This document shows, in pieces, positions 1-5,189 of a stretch of DNA of 11,848 nt. The notes under the pieces were generated by a model. It searched no databases. It was not told the DNA's origin and saw nothing but the letters and a program-made list of their open reading frames with translations. Source of the DNA: an uncultured Collinsella sp. (GTDB lineage Bacteria; Actinomycetota; Coriobacteriia; Coriobacteriales; Coriobacteriaceae); the NCBI GenBank assembly GCA_958350755.1, contig CATWID010000054.1, positions 1 to 11,848 of the forward strand, read 5' to 3'. Each line of letters starts with the position of its first letter. The stretch's first letter is position 1. The translations under genes and the position numbers were made by a program.

Positions 1-309
1 CGTCACCACACGCCAACGCGCACGGTCGCGGCACAGTGACTCGATATTCTTGGTAATCAGACGAGCAGCGTTGCGATCGATCTCGAACGTGGTGAGCGAG
101 CGGGCACCACGCGAGAGCATCTCAATGCCCAAGGCACCGGAGCCGCCAAAGGCATCCAGCACGCGGACCTCGTCCAGATCGAAGTCGAATGCCGACATGA
201 CCATAGATGCGCACGCCTCGCGCACGCGATCGGTCGTGGGGCGGGTGACATCGCGACCACGGGGCTCCTCGATCTTACGACCGCGCCATTCGCCGCCGAT
301 GATTCTCAT
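1..309 (-). CDS. rsmD: 16S rRNA (guanine-N2-)-methyltransferase RsmD, 5' part (cut by window edge)
   Basis: This is the first 103 codons of a methyltransferase whose 3' end lies outside the window. RsmD methylates N2 of G966 in 16S rRNA (E. coli numbering) using S-adenosylmethionine during 30S maturation. The start MRIIGGEWRGRKI and the block RPTTDRVRE (about residues 23-31) are hallmarks of the RsmD family. DAFGGSGALGIE (about 52-63) is the glycine-rich SAM-binding motif I, followed by an acidic residue (E76 in TFEID) at the end of the next strand, where the family binds the SAM ribose. The ATG start overlaps the recG stop in an ATGA, which implies translational coupling. The NPPY catalytic motif would lie beyond the cut and cannot be checked here. 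The functional assignment is family knowledge; the motifs are seen directly. Confidence 0.93.
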   Translation of the reverse strand, partial: MRIIGGEWRGRKIEEPRGRDVTRPTTDRVREACASMVMSAFDFDLDEVRVLDAFGGSGALGIEMLSRGARSLTTFEIDRNAARLITKNIESLCRDRARWRVVT

Positions 310-2483
310 CCTCCGCTGACCTCCTTAAAGATGTGTCGATACCGCATGGCGACCGCATCGCGCAAGGGGCGCGTCGCCACGGAGTCAAGGTTGCAAGCAT
401 ACCGCAAGAGCTCGACCGCGTCCAAATGGGCCCACTCGATCAATTCCCCGTCGGCATCGAGATCAACGAAGCGCAAGGTCACGCCGCCATGCTGGCGGTA
501 ACCCAGGATTTCACCCTCGTGGCGCAGACGCAAGTCCATCTGGGCGAGCGTAAAGCCGTCCGAGGTCTTCTCGAGCGACTGGAGGCGTTCCTGTGCCGCC
601 GACGCGCCGCCGTTGCCCTTGGAGTGCGTCATGACCAGGCACGTACCCGACACGCTGCCGCGGCCTACGCGCCCGCGCAGCTGATGCAAGGCCGCCAACC
701 CAAAGCGCTCGCCATTCTCGATGACCATTACGGTGGCGTTGGGCACGTCGACGCCCACCTCGACCACCGTAGTCGAGACGAGCACATCGATCTCGCCACG
801 CTTAAAGGCATCGATGACCCGGTCCTTCTCCCCCGCAGGCATGCGACCATGAAGACGCTCGATGATAAGCCCCGGTAATGCCAGACGGAGGCGATCGAGC
901 TCGGTCGCCGTGTCATGCAACGGCACGGGAACGGTCACGTGGCCTTCGTCGTCGCGAGCGATGCCGGGCACGTCTTCGAGCTCATCAGCCGAATCGCTCG
1001 GCTCCACGAGCGGACAGATCACGTAGGCTTGCTGCCCCTTTTCGTGCGCCTCGCGAATGGCGTCATAGGCCAGGTCGCGACTCGACTCGGTAAGGACGCG
1101 CGTCGTCACGCCGGCACCCGGAACGGGACGATGGCGGATGATGCTCGTATCCAGGTCGCCATAGACCGAGAGCGCCAACGTGCGCGGGATAGGCGTGGCC
1201 GTCATAACGAGCAGGTCGGCGCCCGGGCCCTTGGCACGCAGGGCATTGCGCTGGCCCACACCAAAGCGGTGCTGCTCGTCGATGACGACAAGCGACAGAT
1301 GCTTAAACGCCACGTCATCCGAAAGGACCGCATGGGTACCAAAGAGCACGTCGAGCTCGCCCGATTCCAGCTGCGCATGGATCTGCTCGCGCTCGGCCGC
1401 CGGCGTGGCACCCGTCAGGAGCGCCCAGGACATGCCAGCCTGCGAGAGCAAGGGGCCGGTCTTATCGGCATATTGGCGCGCCAGCACGCCCGTAGGCGCC
1501 ATAACGCAGGCCTGGGTGCCGCTATCGGCCGCAACCGCCAGTGCACAGGCGGCAACGGCGGTCTTACCGGTACCGACGTCGCCCAGCAGTAGGCGGTTCA
1601 TCACGCGCCCGCCATCGCACATGTCGTGCAGGATGTCTTGGAACGCGGCCTCCTGCTCATCGCTCAGCGAAAACGGCAGGGCCTGTTTGAGCGCAGCCAA
1701 ATGCTCGCCCGCGGCATGCGCATAAGGCACCACGTCGACCATACCGCCATCGTTGCGCAGACGCAGTGCGAGCTGCAAGCAGAGACACTCCTCGTACGCA
1801 AGACGCCGGCGTGCGATGTCGCGCTCGGCCATGCTCGAGGGAAAGTGGATCGAGCGCAGCGCACGGGCATTGCTCATGAGCTTCCGCTTTGCGCGCAGCG
1901 GCGCAGGAATGGGATCGAACGGATTGGCAGCCACTTCGAGCGCACCGCTCACGATACGGCGCATCCATGCCTGACTCACGCCATCACTCACGTAGTGGAC
2001 CGGCAAAATGGTACCCGCGGCACGCCCGTCCTCGAGCTTTTCAAAGTGGGGCGAGGCCATCTGCTTAAAACCGTAGGCAAACTCGACCTTGCCCATCACG
2101 GCCAGGCGGTCGCCCTGCTTAAGCTGTTGGGCAATCCAAGGCTGACGGAAAAAGGCAACCTGCAGCACGCCCGTCTCGTCCACGAGCGAGACCTCAGTCA
2201 CCTGCATACGCGGACGGGGCCGCTTTTGGACAATACGATCGACCGTGGCGATGATGGTACACACGGTACCGATGGGCGCCATCTCGATGGACCACGAGCG
2301 AGTGAAGTCCAGGTAGCGATGAGGAATATGGAGAAGGAGGTCCCCCACCGTCCAAATTCCCAGACGGCGAAGGGCCTCCTCACGTTTACCCGAAACATAT
2401 TTGAGTCGCGCGATATCCTCATCGAGCGCATTGCTCTGGGCAAAACGCTCCGAGACGCGCGCCACGGAGCACAGCTCGGACAT
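306..2483 (-). CDS. recG: ATP-dependent DNA helicase RecG
   Basis: RecG is a superfamily 2 helicase that regresses stalled forks and moves branched DNA such as Holliday junctions and R-loops. The 725 residues match the usual length of about 690-780. Residues 1-150 form the N-terminal wedge/OB-fold part, including an HhH-like stretch (LRRLGIWTVGDLLLHIPHRY, 39-58). The helicase core shows Walker A GDVGTGKT (301-308), motif II DEQH (402-405), motif III MTATPIPRT (427-435) and motif VI QLRGRVGRG (601-609). The C-terminal TRG-like segment reads RHEGEILGYRQHGG (654-667), whereas the commoner form begins RGPGE. The ATG lies 9 bases after the fakA stop and has no strong Shine-Dalgarno sequence, so coupling to fakA is likely. 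The stop overlaps the rsmD start. Identity is very secure; the exact start is less so. Confidence 0.97.
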   Translation of the reverse strand: MSELCSVARVSERFAQSNALDEDIARLKYVSGKREEALRRLGIWTVGDLLLHIPHRYLDFTRSWSIEMAPIGTVCTIIATVDRIVQKRPRPRMQVTEVSLVDETGVLQVAFFRQPWIAQQLKQGDRLAVMGKVEFAYGFKQMASPHFEKLEDGRAAGTILPVHYVSDGVSQAWMRRIVSGALEVAANPFDPIPAPLRAKRKLMSNARALRSIHFPSSMAERDIARRRLAYEECLCLQLALRLRNDGGMVDVVPYAHAAGEHLAALKQALPFSLSDEQEAAFQDILHDMCDGGRVMNRLLLGDVGTGKTAVAACALAVAADSGTQACVMAPTGVLARQYADKTGPLLSQAGMSWALLTGATPAAEREQIHAQLESGELDVLFGTHAVLSDDVAFKHLSLVVIDEQHRFGVGQRNALRAKGPGADLLVMTATPIPRTLALSVYGDLDTSIIRHRPVPGAGVTTRVLTESSRDLAYDAIREAHEKGQQAYVICPLVEPSDSADELEDVPGIARDDEGHVTVPVPLHDTATELDRLRLALPGLIIERLHGRMPAGEKDRVIDAFKRGEIDVLVSTTVVEVGVDVPNATVMVIENGERFGLAALHQLRGRVGRGSVSGTCLVMTHSKGNGGASAAQERLQSLEKTSDGFTLAQMDLRLRHEGEILGYRQHGGVTLRFVDLDADGELIEWAHLDAVELLRYACNLDSVATRPLRDAVAMRYRHIFKEVSGG

Positions 2484-2492
2484 AGGCAGAGC

Positions 2493-4154
2493 CTACTCGA
2501 TCGAGAAGATCACGGGATAGAGCGGCTGCTCGCCACGATGGGCGTCGATCTCCAAATCGGGCTGAGCCTCCTCGATGGCGTCGACGATCTCCTGGAAGGC
2601 CTCATCGGACAGCTCCTCGCCGGCCAAAATCGTCAGCGCGTCGCCCTCCTCTTCCTCCTGCATGCGGTTGATGCAGTCGAGCGTGACCTGCTTCACATCG
2701 GAGCCGACCACGTCGATGGAACCGGCAATGATACCCATGACGTCACCGGAGTGAATCGGCGAGCCGTCGGAGGCGCTGGAGTCGCGCACGGCGCGGGTGA
2801 CCTCGCCATCGCGGACCTCGCTGATAGCGTCGACCATGGCGGCAACGGCGTCCTCGAGCTCAGAATCGGGCAGGACCGCGAACAGCGCGGAGAAGGCCTG
2901 CGGAACGGTCTTGGTGGGAACGACGGCGACCTTCTTGTCGGTGCAGGCGGAAGCAGCGGCCTCGGCAGCCATGCGGATGTTGCCGTTGTTGGGCAGGATG
3001 ATGACCGAGGTCGCGTTGACCTGGTCGACGGCGCCCAGCAGGTCGGCGGTCGAGGGATTCATGGTTTGACCGCCCGACACGATCACATCGACGCCGAGGG
3101 ACTTGAGGATGTCGGCCTCGCCGGAACCGGCGGCAACGGCGACAAAGCCCAGGGCCTTCGCAGGCTCGGCGGCCTTCTCCTGGTCCTCGTGGATCTTAGC
3201 GGTACGGTCGTGGGCCTCCATCTCCATGTTGTGGATAAAGACCTCGTAGATCTGACCAAGCTGCAGCATGTGCTCAAGCACCAAGTTCGGGGTGTTGGAG
3301 TGCACGTGGATCTTGTAGTCGGGGTAGGCACCCACGAGCAGCTCGCAGTCACCCATGGAGCCCAGGAACTTAAGGCACTCGTCCTCGTCAAACGGGGCGT
3401 CGGCCTTAAAGAGGAACTCGTTGCAGTAGCGGAACTCCGAACCCTCCCAATCGTCGTTGGCCTCGATCTCGACGCGATCGAGGGCCGCGTCGCGGGCAGA
3501 GCCAGCGGAATCGAACGTGGCGGAGAAATCCTCGACCACGGTGCTGCGGCCAAGCGCGGCGGCGACAAAGTTCTCCAGGAAGATGGCAAAGCCAAAGGCA
3601 CCGGAGTCGACCACGCCGTTCTCCTTCAGAACGGGCAGCAGGTCGGGCGTGCGGGCGACGGACTGGTAGGCCTCGACGACGATGGCGTCGAGCGCATCCT
3701 CGGCCGAGAACTTCTTCTTCTCGCATTCGTCTGCCTTGGTCGAGACGTCACGCAGCACTGTAAGGATCGTGCCCTCGATGGGCTTACGAACGGCCTGGAA
3801 GGCGACCTTGACGGCACGACGGAAGGCGAAGGCGATATTGGCGGACGTAATGGGCTCATCGGCAGAGACGAGGCCCTCGGCCACACCACGCAGAATCTGC
3901 GAGGTGATGACGCCGGAGTTGCCGCGGGCGCCCATCAGGGAGCCGTGGGTGATGGCGCCGGCAATGGCCTCCATGTCGGCGTCGGCGGGAAGGGCGGAAA
4001 GCTCCTTAGTCACCGAAGCGAGCGTGAGCGACATGTTGGTGCCGGTGTCGCCGTCGGGTACGGGGAAGACGTTGAGCTTGTTGATCTCCTCGGCCTTTTC
4101 GGAAACGGCAGCCGCAGCGATCGGAAAACAGGTGCGAATGGTCTTTGCAATCAT
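2493..4154 (-). CDS. fakA: DAK2/DhaL-domain fatty acid kinase catalytic subunit FakA (YloV-like)
   Basis: This 553-residue protein has the length and layout of FakA/YloV, the ATP-binding subunit that works with a fatty-acid-carrying FakB (DegV-fold) partner to make acyl-phosphates from exogenous fatty acids for phospholipid synthesis. The N-terminal DhaL/DAK2 kinase domain (about 1-200) has the Mg-nucleotide motif NVFPVPDGDTGTNM (28-41, with D34 and D36), GARGNSGVI (75-83) and VVDSGAFGF (181-189). The middle part contains KIHVHSNTP (281-289). The C-terminal part has GGQTMNPST (361-369), ILPNNGNI (386-393) and a QPLYPVIFSIE end, all typical of the family. A GGAG lies 12 bases before the ATG, and asp23 ends 27 bases upstream. 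The asp23-fakA pair is a conserved neighbourhood in Firmicutes. No fakB gene is in the window, so the substrate is inferred from the family. Confidence 0.93.
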   Translation of the reverse strand: MIAKTIRTCFPIAAAAVSEKAEEINKLNVFPVPDGDTGTNMSLTLASVTKELSALPADADMEAIAGAITHGSLMGARGNSGVITSQILRGVAEGLVSADEPITSANIAFAFRRAVKVAFQAVRKPIEGTILTVLRDVSTKADECEKKKFSAEDALDAIVVEAYQSVARTPDLLPVLKENGVVDSGAFGFAIFLENFVAAALGRSTVVEDFSATFDSAGSARDAALDRVEIEANDDWEGSEFRYCNEFLFKADAPFDEDECLKFLGSMGDCELLVGAYPDYKIHVHSNTPNLVLEHMLQLGQIYEVFIHNMEMEAHDRTAKIHEDQEKAAEPAKALGFVAVAAGSGEADILKSLGVDVIVSGGQTMNPSTADLLGAVDQVNATSVIILPNNGNIRMAAEAAASACTDKKVAVVPTKTVPQAFSALFAVLPDSELEDAVAAMVDAISEVRDGEVTRAVRDSSASDGSPIHSGDVMGIIAGSIDVVGSDVKQVTLDCINRMQEEEEGDALTILAGEELSDEAFQEIVDAIEEAQPDLEIDAHRGEQPLYPVIFSIE

Positions 4155-4181
4155 GGGTATTTGAATCTCCGTTTTCGGATG

Positions 4182-4538
4182 CTAGTTCAGACGGCTCTTG
4201 AGCGCGTCGATGTGGATGCCGATCTTAAGGCTGGCGGGATCGATCTGTGCGATCTCCTGCAGGGTGAAGGCAACGGAGCTCGAAAGATTGTGGCAGACGG
4301 ACTTCATGTTGACGCCGTTTTCGAGCACGACGTGAAGATCGACCGTAAGGCCGTTCTCGTCGGCGGAAACAAGCACGCCCTTGCGAAGGCGCTGGCCGGC
4401 AAGCAGGCGCACGCTCTCGGCGCCCTGGAGCTGTTCGGCCATACCGACGACGCCGTAGCACGTCATCGCGGCATAACCGGCAATATCGGCAATAACGTCG
4501 TTCGAGACGCTCAGGCTGCCGTTAATGGTCTCAGACAC
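4182..4538 (-). CDS. Asp23/Gls24 family (YloU-like) envelope stress protein
   Basis: This small protein of 118 residues belongs to the Asp23/Gls24 (alkaline shock, DUF322) family. It begins MSETINGSLSVSNDVIADIAGY and continues with a conserved C-Y-G-V-V-G-M segment (the family's 'V.GV..M' region) and DLHVVLENGVN. Family members of this size in Firmicutes (YloU) sit next to the FakA homologue and are tied to the cell envelope or lipid metabolism, but their biochemical role is poorly known. I chose the GTG at 4538 because AAGGAG (4545-4550) lies six bases upstream of it. The longer reading from an ATG at 4571 would put that Shine-Dalgarno sequence inside the gene and add an unconserved MVPRAPEKEIL. 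It is the first gene of the asp23-fakA-recG-rsmD run. There is no signal peptide or membrane segment. Confidence 0.9.
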   Translation of the reverse strand: MSETINGSLSVSNDVIADIAGYAAMTCYGVVGMAEQLQGAESVRLLAGQRLRKGVLVSADENGLTVDLHVVLENGVNMKSVCHNLSSSVAFTLQEIAQIDPASLKIGIHIDALKSRLN

Positions 4539-4544
4539 AAGAAT

Positions 4545-4550
4545 CTCCTT
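4545..4550 (-). promoter_or_regulatory. Shine-Dalgarno of the asp23 homologue (decides a GTG start)
   Basis: AAGGAG on the minus strand ends six bases before the GTG at 4538. This supports the short 118-residue protein over a start at the upstream in-frame ATG at 4571. Confidence 0.8.
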
Positions 4551-4553
4551 TTC

Positions 4554-4570
4554 TGGTGCTCGCGGCACCA
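4554..4570 (-). promoter_or_regulatory. Small perfect hairpin in the asp23 leader
   Basis: Minus-strand TGGTGC, a 5-base loop (CGCGA), then GCACCA form a perfect 6-bp stem three bases upstream of the Shine-Dalgarno sequence of the Asp23 gene. There is no U-run after it, so it is not a terminator. It could limit ribosome access or stabilise the leader; that is inference from position only. It could also be chance. Confidence 0.3.
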
Positions 4571-4695
4571 TGTCGTGGGAGCAATCATTCCAACATTTTA
4601 CAACGACCGCGCCATGTTAAGGCGACGGGGTTCACGATTACATCCTCGACACGAAATGTTGATACGGTAACGTTCGCCACAAGCGATCGCGGCAT

Positions 4696-4730
4696 AAAAA
4701 AACCCGCCGCATAAGCGACGGGTTTTAAAA
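4696..4730 (-). terminator. Intrinsic terminator behind tRNA-Asn
   Basis: On the minus strand CCCGTCGC, a TTAT loop and GCGGCGGG form an 8-bp stem with one G-U pair. Four A-U pairs extend it, and it runs straight into seven T residues. The T-run and the G-U pair, which becomes a C-A mismatch if read the other way, show that it works on the minus strand. It begins two bases after the CCA of the tRNA, so it ends the tRNA transcript and insulates the asp23-fakA-recG-rsmD operon. Confidence 0.92.
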
Positions 4731-4732
4731 CC

Positions 4733-4807
4733 TGGCTCCCCGGGTAGGACTCGAACCTACAACAGCGCGGTTAACAGCCGCGTGCTCTACCATTGAGCTA
4801 CCGAGGA
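4733..4807 (-). tRNA. tRNA-Asn (anticodon GTT)
   Basis: The 75 bases fold into a full cloverleaf. The acceptor stem is TCCTCGG with CCGGGGA (one T-G pair), with a G discriminator and encoded CCA. The D arm is GCTC/GAGC, the anticodon arm CGCGG/CCGCG encloses CTGTTAA, and the T arm GTAGG/CCTAC encloses TTCGAGT. The anticodon GTT lies at 4773-4775 and reads AAC and AAU codons. It is a single-gene transcription unit with its own promoter upstream and an intrinsic terminator two bases downstream. I see no copy of its 3' end elsewhere in the window, so there is no sign of element integration here. Confidence 0.98.
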
Positions 4808-4837
4808 ATAGGTGCGTGCTCTCAAGCAACGAAGTTT

Positions 4838-4885
4838 ATTATACGGACGAATCAGCGCAGGGCAAGAACTTTTTTAAGAATTTTT
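4838..4885 (-). promoter_or_regulatory. Promoter of tRNA-Asn with an AT-rich UP-like element
   Basis: A perfect -10 TATAAT (4838-4843) is preceded after 16 bases by TTGCCC (4860-4865) as the -35. Immediately upstream lies a 20-base A/T-rich tract (4866-4885; AAAAATTCTT then AAAAAAGTTC), which has the position and make-up of an UP element bound by the RNA polymerase alpha subunit. The expected transcription start is near 4831, which would give a leader of about 24 bases before the mature tRNA end at 4807. Such strong, alpha-assisted promoters are typical of stable RNA genes. The position of the start is inferred. Confidence 0.8.
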
Positions 4886-4906
4886 CTCCGCCTAGTCATT
4901 GGCCTT

Positions 4907-4958
4907 GTCATTGGGGACGTTCTTAAACGACTAGTCATTCAAGAACGTCCCCAACGAC
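4907..4958. repeat. Near-perfect palindrome (14-bp perfect arms, 44-52 bp overall)
   Basis: TTGGGGACGTTCTT (4911-4924) and AAGAACGTCCCCAA (4941-4954) are perfect inverted arms. The 16-base space between them is centred on the palindrome GACTAGTC (4929-4936), so the whole 44-bp block is symmetric about 4932.5 with only two mismatched pairs out of 22. Three further pairs (4907-4909 with 4956-4958) continue after one mismatch. There is no T-run on either strand, so it does not look like a simple terminator. It has the form of a mobile palindromic intergenic repeat (REP/MITE-like); that classification is inference. Confidence 0.85.
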
Positions 4959-4981
4959 TACTCATTTAAGTCTGTCCCCAA
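4928..4981. repeat. 27-bp direct tandem repeat (two units) overlapping the palindrome
   Basis: Positions 4928-4954 and 4955-4981 are adjacent 27-base units that agree at 22 of 27 positions. Both begin CGACTA and end GTCCCCAA; they differ at unit positions 7, 13 and 17-19. The first unit is also the right half of the palindrome at 4911-4954. A shorter related word, CTAGTCATT, occurs at 4892-4900 and again at 4931-4939, with a one-base variant at 4957-4965. The composite of one inverted and two direct copies suggests repeated insertion or duplication of a short element. Confidence 0.8.
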
Positions 4982-5048
4982 TAACCACCCCCAAACTGTC
5001 GCACAACTGACAGCCATAGCAACGCCGCAGATAGAGGACGGACAGCGA

Positions 5049-5147
5049 AAACCCGCCAGAGCGAGCAAGGTGCCTTGAAACAAGGCGGCATTGACCTTTT
5101 GGTCATGCCGCCGAAGTTGAAAGGCAGATTGCCGCTCTGGCGGGTTT
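5049..5147. repeat. 99-base long imperfect hairpin element
   Basis: AAACCCGCCAGAGCG (5049-5063) and CGCTCTGGCGGGTTT (5133-5147) are perfect 15-bp arms. Pairing continues inward: GCAA/TTGC (5065-5068 with 5129-5132), TGCCTT/AAGGCA (5071-5076 with 5121-5126), AAC/GTT (5079-5081 with 5116-5118), and a 12-bp end stem (5084-5096 with 5101-5112, one bulged T) closed by TTTT. That gives about 40 pairs, with small internal loops including a GA/GA pair of dinucleotides. On the minus strand it lies downstream of rpoD and ends GGCGGG followed by TTTT, so it could add to termination. Alternatives are a MITE-like repeat or a processed structured RNA. Confidence 0.8.
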
Positions 5148-5160
5148 GCAGCATCGGCCA

Positions 5161-5188
5161 GTTACGGCGTTCGGTAGAACGCCGTAAC
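5161..5188 (-). terminator. Perfect 12-bp hairpin directly behind rpoD (terminator-like, no U-run)
   Basis: On the minus strand GTTACGGCGTTC, a TACC loop and GAACGCCGTAAC form a perfect 12-bp stem that begins one base after the rpoD stop codon. It is followed by TGGCCGATGC rather than a T-run, so it is not a standard intrinsic terminator. It may protect the 3' end of the mRNA, help Rho- or Nus-dependent termination, or act together with the long hairpin 13 bases further on. Structure is seen; function is inferred. Confidence 0.55.
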
Positions 5189-5189
5189 C

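Larger units (their letters stand above)
4808..5189. other. Structured non-coding interval between rpoD and tRNA-Asn
   Basis: These 382 bases hold no credible gene on either strand. They contain, from low to high coordinate, the tRNA promoter, a palindrome with a tandem repeat, about 65 bases with only a weak 5-bp CTGTC/GACAG pair (4996-5000 and 5009-5013), a 99-base hairpin, and a 12-bp hairpin behind rpoD. Each is listed separately. A 62-codon reading frame on the minus strand (4966-5154) crosses the repeats and shows no protein-like features. Confidence 0.75.

Noticed and set aside
4595..4620. TTAACA ... TAAAAT as a promoter of the asp23 operon
   Set aside because: The -10-like TAAAAT (4595-4600) is reasonable, but the only -35-like match (4615-4620) is 14 bases away, which is too short. 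A promoter must exist somewhere in 4539-4695, but I cannot place it.
1626..4670. A 1014-codon open frame on the plus strand
   Set aside because: It is antisense to recG, fakA and asp23. Those three genes happen to lie in the same reading frame, and high GC at third positions suppresses stops on the opposite strand, so one antisense frame stays open across all of them. Its protein shows no family motif and it has no promoter or spacing logic.
4907..4981. A CRISPR array
   Set aside because: There are only two 27-base units with no spacer between them, they are imperfect, and there are no cas genes.
4733..4983. An integrated element using tRNA-Asn as attachment site
   Set aside because: No duplicate of the tRNA 3' end, no integrase gene and no foreign genes are present. 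The tRNA is flanked by its own promoter and terminator.
4966..5154. A 62-codon minus-strand frame in the rpoD-tRNA interval
   Set aside because: It runs through the long hairpin and the tandem repeat, has no convincing ribosome-binding site, and its sequence is dictated by the palindromes.
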